DNA from: Cordia subcordata
Lineage: Eukaryota; Streptophyta; Magnoliopsida; Boraginales; Cordiaceae
Assembly (NCBI GenBank): GCA_028554755.1
Contig: JAPTOF010000006.1
Coordinates: 14,817,001 to 14,881,000, forward strand
DNA length: 64,000 nucleotides
Reading direction: 5' to 3'
How positions within the stretch are numbered: position 1 is the first letter of the stretch; every line of letters starts with the position of its first letter. Positions 23,160-35,469 of this stretch are shown here, in pieces. The notes below the pieces were generated by a model, which had not been told where the DNA came from, made no database searches, and saw nothing but the letters and a program-made list of their open reading frames with translations. Both the position numbers and the translations under genes were made by a program.

Positions 23160-24060
23160 TAGTTGGCCATTTGCGTAATGGAAGGACTAGTGTTTGAAGC
23201 ATCCGTGTGGCTCATTTATTTAGAGTTTGTTTGGATTGGCTTATAAAAAAGTTAGCACTTTTACTTTTAAGTGACTTTCTTTTATTGTCAATTTTAAATA
23301 TTTATATGTTTAATTAAAGTGGGTTGAATAAAAATTATAGTTATAAAAATAAATATTTATATGTTTAATTAAAGTGGATTGAAAACTAAGTTATATAGTT
23401 AAAATAACTATTAAAGACATCAAAATAGAATTTAAAAAGGTAAGTATAAGATAAAAAAGTAAAAATATTTTAGTAATAAAAATAAAAAGGTAAGATTAAG
23501 ATAGTAAATAATTTGGTTAAACTTACTTTTTTTCAAAATGGTTAAAGCCATAAAAAGCAAAAGTTGAAGTTGGAGAGCTTTTTATTTTTTACTTAAAGCC
23601 ACTTAAAAAAACACGTTTTTAATTAAAATAAGCACTTTGATTAGCTTAAATTAGGCTTTCACCAAGTTTGACCAGAAAAAAAAAAAAAAAAAACCAAACC
23701 AAACACCCTCTTAGACCACCTCCCTTTTTTGGCTTATATTGGTGGAAAGAAGTCCTTGTTTCTTTTCATGTTACTCTGTAAAGAGTAAGTTCGGATCTCC
23801 TATACATATCCCAGTGACAAGAGTTAATGTCGAATGTGATGATTTAGGTTCAATCCCAATCTCCTATCTTGAGCAAGTACTCTCAACTTACTTAGTGTTC
23901 ACTTTGTTGGCCGTTTGCATAATGGAAGGACTAGTATTTGAAGGCTGAAGCTTCCGTGTGGCTCATTAAACCACCTCCCATTTATTTTGCTAATTTTCAT
24001 GGAAAGTAGGTCTTTCCTTGTTTTGTTTCATGTTTACAGCATAGAAGAGTGAGTTTCACT
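23160..24060. repeat. segmental duplication, one copy carrying a MITE
   Basis: A segment starting TTGGCC-TTTGC-TAATGGAAGG occurs twice. The first copy (23160-23222 plus 23711-23790) is split by the MITE at 23223-23710. The second (about 23904-24060) is continuous through CTCATTAAACCACCTCCC. The second copy is therefore a related empty site. Confidence 0.7.
23223..23710 (+). mobile_element. Harbinger/Tourist-like MITE, copy 2
   Basis: 488 bp starting GAGTTTGTTTGG and ending CCAAACACCCTC (inverted ends), flanked by TTA at 23220-23222 and 23711-23713. The neighbouring duplicated segment lacks the insert, which confirms the boundaries. It is related to the element at 1651-2143, which lies in the opposite orientation. 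No coding capacity. Confidence 0.8.
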
Positions 24061-25639
24061 TAGTTTCTACAAAGCCTAGTGCTATTAACAAAAGAGTATC
24101 ATTATTATATTAGGTGATCCTTGTGTTACAAGAAATTATTATGAATTATTTTAATATTTTTATTTAAATAAATAATTAGTTTAAGTTTTTCTTCATATAT
24201 GTAAATTAATAAATACTTATAATATTTAACTTGGTATTAATTTTATATATACACACACACACAAAATATGACACAACTTATAGTTATGAATAACGACTAT
24301 GAATAAATCGATAGAAGAATATATGTTAAAATTTTAATTTGTCTATTATTCATATATAATAAATTCTATGTTTTATATTGCAAAAAAAAAAAAAAACCAA
24401 AAATGTATATACATCTGGAAGAAAAATTGTGTATATATATTATAATTTTAAAATGTGCGTGAACTAAAATCATTTTGCTATACTTTGCATCCAAATGAAA
24501 AGCAAAATTAGAAATGAATTTTATTTTACAAACTAAAAGCTCTTTTAAGGCATTAGTTAATTAGATTTGCTAAAGTTTTTGCTCTGCATTGCATTGAATT
24601 TCCAATAAATTATCATACAATACATTGCCAAAAGGTAAATGGATAAGTCTTGATTTTTACCTATCAAGATTAATTGTATATTTCTAGAAATGTAATAAAG
24701 TTGAAAAAAATTAATTACTATCAATAATGTAATACACTATAATTTATATTATAATGTAAAATTTAAAGATCCTCGTAACCAATTATGAGTTTAATCAATA
24801 AAGTCTAGTTTAATGAGTTCTTGAAGTTACATTCCAAACATAGTCAGAATGGTTCATGGTTTAGAGTGTATGGTTTAAGCTTCTGACTTATTATTAAATT
24901 ATAATATAGAAATGAAACGTTTAGTGTCCACATTTTATCGTCTAACGTGTATGATATAGGATGTAACTTTTGGGATAGTTTTCTTTTATATTTAATGCAT
25001 TTCAGGTATCTAATTGATCAATTAGAAGCAATAGTTAATAGTTTATTGTTGAAGAAAAAAAAAGTTATTATTTAGAGTGTAAAAAGTATTGGACCGTCCT
25101 ACGTTTTATCTAAGTGTGTCAAATTTTTCTTCTTTTAAAATCTCTTATAATTTCTTTTTACTTTCTGAATTTAAACAAAATACACCTTCAAGAAAAGAGG
25201 GCATATGCTATGTCTTATAAAGTAAAAGGGGAATAGATGATATGTTTCAGAAAATAAAATGAGAGGTTGATAGCGTAAAGGGTCTAACATACTTTAGGCA
25301 AACCAAAATGTGTTCAATATATTGTACCCTTATTTAAATTTCAACCAAACTTTCATAATTTTTTTAAGCATTTTACTCATATAACTATAGTGTAATAGGA
25401 AAAACCACATGTCACTAATAATTGTTAACATAAAAGCCTATCTTAAGTAAGTTTGAAGGTCATTACGGTAACTCTTAAGTTATATGTTATTTTGTAAAAT
25501 CATTTGGTAACTTTTGCAAGAATAAAAAATAAAAAAATAAAAAAAATAAAAAAATAAAATCCTGTGTTGAAGATTAAAACGGCAAGAAAAATCAAATAAC
25601 TAAAATGGATATCAATTTTACATAACTAATATATTTATA
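24061..25639. other. AT-rich spacer, no gene seen
   Basis: About 1.6 kb, extremely AT-rich, with an AC dinucleotide run near 24250-24264 and A-runs near 24380 and 25530. I see no supported gene. Confidence 0.55.
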
Positions 25640-26259
25640 CACTGCAAAAAATGACACTAGTAATTACATATATTTTAATTTCTAGTTACAATTGAAAATG
25701 TATTAAAAAAAAATTTGTTACACTTGGTACAAGTGTAACTAATATTGATGTAACAAAAAATATTGCTATACTTAAAAATATAGCTAATTTTAATTACGTT
25801 TTAAATGTAACTAAGGTTTGCTACATTTGAAAGTGTAACTAATATTAGTGCTAAAATTTACTACACTTTCAACACATACACACTCAAAATTCTTGTATCT
25901 TAAGAACTCTAATTAAAATAAAATAGCTTAATATGTGAACGCAAAAAAATTAAAATTAAAATTAGAATAAAACTTGAATTGTAATGGTTCAATTTGTATA
26001 AAAGTTGGATTAAGAAGAACTAATAAAAGAGAGTTTTGCCTCAATTAGTTTTATAGACATTTGGTGTTGCAACGTTCTTAAATCCACTAATATGGGACAA
26101 AGCACATGCATATAGACTTCAACTTCATGCTTTTGAAGTGTATTAAGCAAATGCCACTTGCCCTTACCAATTATTTAGCTACACTTGTAAGTGTAACTAA
26201 ATGGTTGGTATAAAAAATAATACAAAAATATTTTGTTGCACTTTAAAGTGTAATTGATG

Positions 26260-27184
26260 TGTTGATTTTGTGTGTCCTTGTGCATTGCCTATATATACTT
26301 GTTTAGAGGTGTTTTTATCTTTATTTGGTGTATTAGTATAGCATTTAGGTCATACTTATGCATATTAGGTTTACATGTTTATAGTTGAACTTAGGACTTA
26401 AATGCTACACTAATGTGTGTTTGTTGCTTGTTTTAGGTGAGATTTGGAGAGATGATTGAACCTTGATTGATGGTATTTAGGATGTGGATGAAAGCCAAAA
26501 GGTGTTTGGGACTTAAACAAGGCTTGGAAGATGCATTTGAAAGTGGCCGGGCGAAAAAAGGAGCGATCGAGGCAAAACCAAGCGCAACAGGAGCCAAATT
26601 CGAAGCTTGCAAACAAAAAAGGGCATGGAAAAATTTTGGACATGTTTTAGGGTGCAAAAGATGGCTTGGGAGATCCCGGAAAGCGGTATGAAGCCATAGA
26701 AAAAATGGTGTGTAAATCGGAGCCAAAACGAGTAATATATGAACATTTTACTGTCAAGACCGGTCGACCTCCTATTAAGGCCAGTCAACCAGCTAGATCA
26801 AAATCTTGGCCAATTTAGGCTACTTGACTTAGCCCCAAAGCCGGTCGACTGGCCCTGCGCGTCGATAGCTTTATTTAAGCCATTTTTTAACAATTTTTTA
26901 AGGAATACACCAACCAATTCATATACCCATTTTCCTAAATCCAAAATCCACCTAAAACCACCTCACACACTCACTTCTAAACACATTTAACACTTGAAAT
27001 CAAGGATCCAAAAAGATTAAACACTACGATTTAGGCATAACTCATGGATTGTAAAGCTTGGTTATGGATAGTAGGGTATCTCTCTTTTATCCTAAGTCTA
27101 ATTATTATTGATTAAAGCTATATAAGGTGATTATTTTTCTATTTATGGATTGATTACTACTCTTTTGTAATAGGTGCTTGATGG

Positions 27185-27232
<48 letters not shown>

Positions 27233-28255
27233 TTTGTGCTTAAGGGTTTCAAAGGCCAATCTACATACATATCTATGTGTTTGTTAAAATGTCTCAATGA
27301 TGTTGCATATGTATATTAAAGTCTATTTTGCTATTAACCATTTTTAAATCATTATGCTAACACGTTTATGTGTTTGTGTGGGGATTACATGAATTTGGCA
27401 TGACTGTATACATGTCTATGTATGTGTTAACATACTTAATAACATAAATAGCTTTGCTTACATGTCAGGTGCTATTGCTCAAATTAGTGTAATCTAAGCA
27501 TGTCTATATATTTAGTAGTAGGATGTGTATGCTTTGCGCTCAAATGTTAATACCCGCTATTGTGATGATGATCGATGGTGCATAACAAATGGCTAGCCTA
27601 GGTCGAGTCTCCCTTAGCTTTAAATTCAATTAATAGATTTCAAGATAGGTTAGTCGACCTTAGACGGACTAGGCCTTGGCTTCAAATCTAGCCAATGATT
27701 TAGACGTTAGGGTTAAATCGATTTAAGTCACCTAGAATCCTAACTAGCTAACCCTATGCCCCTAAGTAATAAAGACCATAAGCCGTGGCTCTAGGGGTCG
27801 ACACTTGGGAACGAATTCACACCGAGGCTTAGGGTGTAATTAGGAGGTTAATTAAGAGTCTAAACGAGAGCAACCAAGTTTAATCCATCAAGCAACCGTA
27901 ACAAGCAGTAGTAATCATCCATAGGCAAGCCGCAATCACCCTATTCCCCGTTTCCACATGTTAGCATCCTCTTAGATCGCTTGATTCCCCCCCATCACAC
28001 ACACACACACAGCCTTTTTATTTTCTTGTCCTTAGCTTAGATTTATCTTTTCCAAGCTCTCCTCAATCCCAAAAACCCAAAAATATAGTAGTTAGAACCC
28101 CAACACGTAGCTCTTTAGGACGGACATAGCTTAGGACACCATTCACGTTAGGGCTCCCTGTGGATTCAACTCCGCACTCACACACACCGTATTACACACG
28201 ACCAGTGCGCTTGCGGTTATTTAGGATTGTGCTATGAGATAGCGATTAGTAACCA
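26260..28255 (+). mobile_element. probable solo LTR inside the CACTA element
   Basis: About 2 kb of sequence with a base composition unlike the AT-rich CACTA flanks. It begins TGTTGATTTTGTG, has a TATTTAAGCC TATA-like box near 26872 and several GGTCGAC/GTCGACTGG motifs at 26758-26850, and its 3' part (about 28100-28230, GGGCTCCCTGTGGATTC and following) reads like the end of a Ty3/Gypsy LTR. Only one copy is present and no pol is seen, hence the solo-LTR call. The right edge and target-site duplication could not be fixed. An alternative is captured sequence of the CACTA element. Confidence 0.4.
27187..27230. repeat. (AT)n microsatellite
   Basis: A pure TA/AT dinucleotide run of about 44 bp. 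Confidence 0.9.
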
Positions 28256-28403
28256 TTTTAGAATCCTTTTCTATATTTCCTTAAAGAAATATTGTAGTGG
28301 AAGTGTAAGTAAAACAGTTACACTTAAAAGTGTAACTATTTCTCTACATTTGCTTCAAGCGTAATAAAAAAATATGCAATTACTAGTACAAAATGTTATA
28401 GTG

Positions 28404-28899
28404 TTAGACAAGATTCAAACATCCAAATATGGATTTAATCATTATGTAATTGAAATAGCATAGGATAATAAATTTATATAATTCACACATAAGAATGACA
28501 TTTTGATAATTTTTTATTGTTATATTAGTTACTTGAGAACTTATTAACGCCTCAAATTAAAACTTTATTAGATTTTTCTTTATAAAGATTGTAATAAATA
28601 CTATAACCACATTATATGATAATTTTGAAGAAAATATATCATCATATTGCAAGGCACATCAACGTCATTAATTTCTTTAAAACTAAAAAAAAAGTAGTGA
28701 TAATTACAAAAATAACACAAGAAACTATAAAACATCAATATTTAACGGTTAAAAGCATTCGAAATGGATATGATAACAAAAGCAGGGTTATCAAAATACA
28801 TTCAAAAGTAAAAAGTTTCTTTAATCATCTTCAAGGAAAAAAAAACAAAAAAGAACTTTTGTCTTCCACCATATTGCACAATGGTTGTAGTGACTAAGT
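28404..28899. other. AT-rich spacer
   Basis: Non-coding, AT-rich. It contains A-runs and a Lys-rich chance reading frame that I do not regard as a gene. Confidence 0.5.
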
Positions 28900-28959
28900 A
28901 GAGTGCCTAACGTATTGCCAAACATCTAGGAGAGCTGGAGGTTGTGGACATTCAAGAAT

Positions 28960-29530
28960 AGAAAGGCCTAAATATTAGCAGATAGTTGCGGAAAAGAGTC
29001 AAATGACAGGTTCTCCACCCTCTCAGGAGGAATTGGTTACCAATGGTGTGGTGTAATTTCGTTTATGAAAAACTCAACAAGTTTTGCTACGATTGTGGTT
29101 GTATAGGGCACCTATTCAGATTGTGTCTAAAGAAGTAGGTTTTTAACCTGGCCAACCCAATGCTGGCGACACTAAAAAGCTTGATCAGAGGAAACCCTAT
29201 ATGTTCAAGCCATAGCCAGTGTCCCAGTCAAGAAACAACTCATCTACAGCAGAAAAGATGGAGGGGGACGGGAACTAACATAAGGAGGTGCTTGAAATAG
29301 AAGATCAAATAGGAAAAGCTAGCATTAACTCATGTCCCATCCTAATGGTTTGTAAGTACACTAACAATCCACCTACTGAGACATTAGTGGAAAAGAACAG
29401 AAACTTTTTAACTCTAAAATTGGTCATTTCTGTGCAAGAACAACCCAACCAAATCCTTTACCAAAAGTCCAAACAAAACCCACATGTCACAACCCGCAAA
29501 CAATCCAAAACCTAAAACCTCTCATTCCTA
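28960..29530 (+). pseudogene. LINE ORF1 remnant with CCHC zinc knuckle
   Basis: The reading frame gives FVYEKLNKFCYDCGCIGHLF and then RLCLKK: a C-X2-C-X4-H-X4-C knuckle preceded by the (V/L)xYE(K/R)L motif typical of plant L1 ORF1 proteins, which bind element RNA. A TAG follows shortly after the knuckle. Upstream and downstream parts are too decayed to define a start or end. Confidence 0.65.
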
Positions 29531-32149
29531 CCAAAACAAAAAGCATCCTTTTACTTTTTGGAGCCCACATAAGATATCGAACCACCCAACTAAACTTAAT
29601 ATTTGTTTAGGCTGAGCTATCCCAAGCCCAAGAACACTTTACTTAGTTAATGGCTAAAATAACCTTTCAAGCCTAGCCCAAAACCCACCTCATGTATCCA
29701 TATTAGTAGCATCCAAGAGGTTAAACCCACAACCCAAGCCTCAACCGAAACCAAAGATATGCCAACCACTAAAAACCAAATAACCCAAACACCTAGTACA
29801 CCCTATGCCAGAAAGGAGAACAAAAGGAAAGACAGAATCAGTCAACTTATGGCTGAAATGAAAACGTTAAAGGATAATAAGGGTATTTCTCTTGTAGTAG
29901 GTTGAGAGACTTCTACAAAAAAAAAAAAAAAAAGCACAACTTTTTGGTTGATATTCTAATATCTAGCCTCTTTAGTATTGATAGGATAGACCGCAAATAG
30001 TCCCCTCGAAGAAGGAAAAGACGTGCTTCTAAACCAAACTCATCTCAGAAGAATGCTACTGGGGTTATCAAACTCATCTCAGAAGAATGCTAAAACAAGC
30101 CCATCCAACCTTTCTTAACAAGCTGCTGGGGTTGCAGAGCATCAATCTAGAGCCAACAATGAATTACCTCACATGGCCAATCATTGATAGTTCAAAATCT
30201 CATGGATATTAATGCTCAATTCAGACCCTAGGTAGTTTGCCTTTTGAAAACAAAAATGAAAAGGAATAAAGTCAAGCGATTAGCACGATGTCTTCAAGTC
30301 ACTGTGTTTGTTTGTGTCGACCCTATAAGTAAAGTAGATGGCCTTACCATTTTGATGAAGAATGGTTTGGATATTGTTTTGGATCAGGCTTATAAATATT
30401 TCATTTATTTTACTTTAACTATTCTCTTTAACAAACGTTGGATTGTTTTACTTTAACTAGTCTCTTTAATAAACCTTACATTGTTACTTTTGTGTACCTT
30501 ATCAAACGTACATCTTAGTAGCTATACTAAGAGGAGGAGTAGGTGTTGGTGTTGGTGAGATGTCGTTCCTTCTTACAGTAACTAAAGAATTCACGCCATT
30601 CCTTTCTTAGTTCTCAATCTATTCGTCTATTCTTCTTGCCTAAGGAAGGCTTGGCACCCACCTCAAGCCGGATAATAAAGAGAGAAGCTTGGCCTATCTA
30701 TTCTGTTATGGCCAGCTTGGAGAAAGTGGTCACAAAGGTAGTTCCCCTCATCTATAAAGGAAGGGCTTTGTTGAGAGAATAGAGGCAATATTAATCGCAA
30801 CTGGATGAATGAGAGGCAAGAGTTCCCTATTGATATAAAATGGAAAGGGATTGATGTAATAATGGTTTCGGTAAGAAGGAGAGGTAAAAGCGCTTTCTTC
30901 TCAGTTATAGGAAGACAATTCGGTCACTTTTCTTTAGAATGAAAGTTGATATGAGGCCCCTACTACTTACTTTGTTTGATTCAAAAGGTGAACAACCCCC
31001 CCCCCCAACTAGTCGTATGGGGTGGGGTGCTTGTGATAAGCTACTTTGGATATGAAGAATTCCTTTAAAAAAAGGCAAAGTTCGGTATTTGGTGAAGATC
31101 TTTCTATCAATAGATAGGAATGAGTGCTAGATATAGGGGATAGGATCCATCTTCTCTTTATCTCTCAATTTTTTTTAAGAGAAAGCAGATATAATGATTG
31201 AAAAAAAATCGGGAGATAATAAAGGATAAATAAAGAGATGGGTAACCAAAAGCACAAGCCGTGTATTGTTCTCAAGGATTTTAACACTATTCTATAACAT
31301 TCAGAGAAATATAAGATAGATCAAACGTGGATAGTTGTACCCGTCAATTCAAAAAATTCTTCGAATCCAATATGTTCATAGACATTGGCTCTAAAGAACG
31401 TATTTTCACCGGGTAGTGGTCAAGAAGATCATCATCGTACCTCTCAAAGCCTTGATCGATCGATCTATAATTTTGGATAGAGAACCCTTTTCCCAGATGC
31501 TTGGCTTGCAAACTTACCAGTAGTGGATTTAGATCATACCTTACTCATCCTCTCCATGAGTAACATGCTTCTTAAGACTAAAAGAAGATTCAACTTTGAA
31601 TACTATTGAACTGATGATATAACCTACTTTGATACTGTGAAAAAGGCTTGGCACAAATGTGAATCTCTACCTCAGGTTCCAGTTAGAAAGACAAAAAAAG
31701 AGTACAGATTCTTTATCCATTCGAGTAAGGAAAAATTCCAAGACAACTGCAAGCTAAATGAGATTTTGTAAGAGAGTTGAACCTCACTCATGTCAGGCTA
31801 TTGAATGATCAACCATTGTAGAGTTCAGATCCCTTACCCAACAATTATATATAGCTTAGAGTAATGAGTAAAAATATTGGTCAGCTCAAGCTTGTGTGAA
31901 GTGACTGTAAGCGAGAAATAGCAACATATCATTTTTCCACTCTACAACCTCTCAGCTTTAAAGCCCACAACAGGATCCGCGAGATTAGGGATAATAATGA
32001 GAACTAGACAAAAGATCTTCAGACCATCAAATCTATTATTTCTAACCATTAATATCTTTACTTCAATTACAAACAAAAATTTTATGCAAATCATTGGTCT
32101 TATCCAAACCACCACTCTATTGAAATTAATTTAAACCTTTTGCCACCTA

Positions 32150-33250
32150 TGATACAGGATGAAATCAAGAAAGCAACAAAGTGGTTGGGGCCCCGCAAAG
32201 CCTTAGCCTAGATGATTTCTCTCGAATTTTCTGTCATAAATAATGGATCGAATTGAAATAGAGATTTTCAATGATGGATTTTATCATGAAAGGAAATGTT
32301 GTCCCACCAAAATTGAACTAGACTCTGGTCACCTTAGTCCTAAAGGTCACCAAGCCGAGAGCATTTCACAGTCCAGACCAATAAGCTATATCGACTTAGC
32401 TACAATATTCTAGCTAAGATTCTTGCTCTCCAGCTAAAGCCTTTTATGAACTCTATTTTTTATTCCAAATTAGTCACTGTTTATTAGAGGCAATTTATCC
32501 AAGGCAACATCATTTTCCACAAGAAATTGCTCACTTTTTGAAGAAGAAATCATAGCATAGAAACTGTTTAATGGCCATAAAGCCTTATATGAGTAAGGCG
32601 TATTATAGGGTCAAGTGGAATTTCCTTAACCAACTTCTCCTACGGCTTGTGTCTCATTAGGACTAGGTTGATATTGTCATGAAGTACATCTACACGGTTC
32701 ATGTTGCATAGTGATCAAGAGAGAAACTCAAGACTTTTTCAATTCAGGCCAGGGTCTCCAACCTATTTCCCCTTTATTTTTCTCCATTCTGACTGAATCT
32801 CATTCAACCATTATGAAAAACTTTGCAAGACTAGGGCTTTATTAAAGACATTAAAATGGGTCGTCATTGCCCAATTCTTACCCATCTGTTATTCACCGAC
32901 AACTTGATCTCTTTTATTCGAGCAAACATGAAGGAAACCTTTGCTTTACAAAACACTCTTCATCTGTATTGTTTTCTCTCAGGCCAGACTATCAATTTGA
33001 GCCACTTGGGAAGTCTTCGTCAGCCCAAACACCTGTGCTAATCTTCGGCCTTCACATAAAGAATCTTACTAACCTTGGCAAGTATGCAAGGATTCCTACT
33101 AACTGTGATCGGGCTAAGAAAAATGCCCTAAATTGGATAGTAGATGGGATAAACTCCAATAGTAAAAAGGCAATATTCAGTCCGTATAAAGTAAAGTTCT
33201 TATCAAGGTCATTCTCTAGGCTTTTCCTAGCTATATTTTGTTGATTATTA
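32150..33250 (+). pseudogene. LINE reverse transcriptase remnant
   Basis: Recognisable blocks are DEIKKAT (about 32158), NILAKILALQLKPFM (about 32407), MAIKPYMSKAYYRVKWNFL (32571-32627), THLLFTDNLISF (about 32878) and NLGKYARIPT (about 33073). The catalytic motifs are lost. The Asp of the usual DMSKAYDRV block is Tyr at both sites, and the catalytic second Asp of FADD is Asn (FTDN). Several stops also occur. It encoded the polymerase for target-primed reverse transcription. Confidence 0.7.
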
Positions 33251-33537
33251 TCTTCCCCAAGACCCTTGAGTAGGGAAATAAAGGTGGAAAACACACTAAT
33301 TGGATGAAATGAAAGGACGTGACCTAAGCAAAAAAGAAAGGCGGAATGGGTTTCAAAGATCTCTAGCTTATAAACGTCACCTTCGCTGCAACCCAGGCAT
33401 AGAGAATTGCACACAACACTGACTCTTTGTTTGCTTGGAAAAGCCTTCACCAGGCCACGCATCCGATGCCATAGCCTTAGCCAGGTGCATCTAGAACGCA
33501 AAGCGTGAATCTTATAGTGACACCTTTTCGACGTGGG

Positions 33538-34482
33538 TGTCTCTGTAAACAATTTTACACTTGAACTCCGTCCAAGAACTTTGTAAAGAACAAGATATGG
33601 GTGGCCCAATTGTAATAAAATCAAATTGGAAATCAAAGCAACAATGATTTAATCACCATGAATCCGAAGTACAAGCTTTCATTACAATCGAAGAAACAAA
33701 ATAGAATAAGACAGACCCTCAAACAATTGGATTGAATATGAAGTAAGGTTTACCAGATTACACCACAAAGTTAATTGCAACGAATCATTCCTGCCATAAA
33801 CTTAATTACAGCTCGAATAAATGGTGAAGGCCAAGCCATAAAACTAATTGCAGCTAAAGCCAAAAAGGCCATAAACTTAATTAAAGCAATGCTATAAATT
33901 GAATTACAGTGAAAAAAGAAAAATCTAAGCCGTAAAGTAAACTACAGTAGTATTTGAGATAAGACTAAGTTAACATTATTCTAACTAAGACTAAGCTACA
34001 AGCTAAACTATGGATAGGACTAAGCCATAGAGTTACAAAGCTAAGAAGCTAAGGAATAGATACATGATTAAAGCATGGTAGTTGTGGAACCCTTTTCTTC
34101 TTGGCCTCGATTAGCTTTTATAGTTGTTGTATCCGAAATCTTCATGTTTCATTGATGACTCTGACATCTTCTGGTTTGTTGGAGCTGATCAAGTTCTTTA
34201 CTCCACTTTCGTCCTTTCTATTTCAGTGTTGCATGTTTCATTAGACTTGATCTTCTTTATTCAAATCAAGCACGTGCTCGTAATGTGCTAGTTTATTACC
34301 ACTTGGCCGAAGTTCAGCCTTGAAACCAATGTGAGCCATGGTGTCAACCTTGGACCTTTTCATCTTGTATCTTTCAACCATTCGGTTTATTACTTATAGA
34401 TTTTAGGTGTAGAATATCTCCCTTCGTTCTAAATCCTTGTTCTTCAGCTATTAGGCCGACTGATTACAGATTTTAGGTGTAA
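33538..34482 (-). mobile_element. insertion splitting the LINE, possible solo LTR
   Basis: About 0.95 kb without similarity to the LINE reading frame, sitting between its RT and C-terminal parts. It starts TGTCTCTGTAAACA and ends TTAGGTGTAAACA, so it reads TG...CA on either strand. Two copies of an ATAGATTTTAGGTGTA or ACAGATTTTAGGTGTA segment lie near its right end (about 34393 and 34460). No target-site duplication was found, so the edges are uncertain. Confidence 0.45.
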
Positions 34483-35469
34483 ACACTCTCATTCTACTTG
34501 CATTCTAAAAGGGATTCATTTCCATGGGTTCTCTTTCTAAAATGCTGATCCTAGCCATCTTAGTGCCAGAGAAGTAGGCTTAGAGCTGAGATCTACTAAA
34601 AGCACATTCTTGGTTGTCAGTTTCTAATGGCCAGTCCATTCGGATCAGGGAAGACCAATGGTTACCCTCTACCAACCTTTTCCCCAATCTCAATACTCAA
34701 GATCCTAACATCCATTTGGTTTCATATTTATTGTAGGACAATGGAAGAAGATGGAATCATTAACTAATCCTGAACAATTTCCCAGCAAGAATCAGAGATG
34801 AGATCCTGGAGATCAAACTATTAGGAACTTGTAGAAAAGACAAATTTGTTTGGCCATTAACTCCTAATAGGGTCTATACTACCAGGAACGGGTTTCACTG
34901 CCTAAAAGCTGAACCTGACAAAGAGCAAGCTACCATCCTTGTTTGTCCCACTCTCTTGATAAAGCTTTATGAAAGATCATTTGGTGTAGGCAATTTCGAA
35001 AAAAAGTGAAGGTTTTCTTATAGAACGTATGACATAATGCTTATGTTATGAAGTTCAACAAATTCAATTGCAAATGCACTAACTCCCCTGTTTGCGGCAT
35101 TTTGTCAAGCTAAATCTAAAATAATCAAACACATCCTTCTCTTCAACAAGTGGAGTGATCAGGCATGGAGTTTTTCGTCGTTCTAGTTCTCACCTCGCCA
35201 GTACAATTTTTGTCATTTTGATCTCTAGTTTTTCGATTTTATCAAGGCATTTACAAATAAGGGGTACTTGGAAAAAGAAGCAACTTAACTCTATTGCTTT
35301 CCTCTCTTAGCACATTTGAAAGGGCTGAAATGCACATCGCTTTGAAGGTGAAAAGCTAGATCTTATTCGTTACTTCCATTGAAACACAACTAGAAAGTTA
35401 GTAATTTTCCAATATACGATATTTTCTGAACCAAATCAAAGGGGGGTATCTTTATTCATAATACATAAA

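Larger units (their letters stand above)
25640..28403. mobile_element. non-autonomous CACTA (En/Spm-like) element
   Basis: The left end CACTGCAAAAAATGACACTAG and the complement of the right end (CACTATAACATTTTGTACTAG) share the CACT start. They are followed by TAATT-CATAT on both sides. Subterminal copies of GTGTAACTA and its complement recur on both flanks (25720-25860, 26180-26250, 28290-28340), which is typical of CACTA elements. No transposase is present. The middle (about 26260-28255) looks like a later LTR insertion. The 3-bp flanks (ATA and TTA) do not match perfectly. Confidence 0.65.
28900..35430 (+). mobile_element. decayed L1-type LINE, interrupted
   Basis: Plus-strand fragments appear in the order of a plant L1: ORF1 with a zinc knuckle (about 29085-29127), an endonuclease region with a KDFNTIL-HSEKYK remnant of the GDFN motif (about 31273-31310), reverse transcriptase (about 32150-33250), a PKQK-GMGFKDL-like region after it (33290-33500), and a C-terminal domain resuming after an insertion (about 34520-35200; NGQSIRIREDQWLP). 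Stops and frame shifts occur throughout. A 3' poly(A) tail is no longer visible. The age and decay exclude activity. Confidence 0.7.

Noticed and set aside
23790..23880. Possible second SINE (GGTTCAATCCC B-box-like motif near 23850)
   Set aside because: No A box at a suitable distance and no flanking duplication found.
26433..26990. Open frames of 75-97 residues on both strands in the LTR-like insert
   Set aside because: No recognisable domain; they fall in LTR sequence with GGTCGAC motifs.
28616..28897. 93-residue Lys/Ile-rich open frame
   Set aside because: AT-rich chance frame without similarity to anything I recognise and no promoter or splice context.
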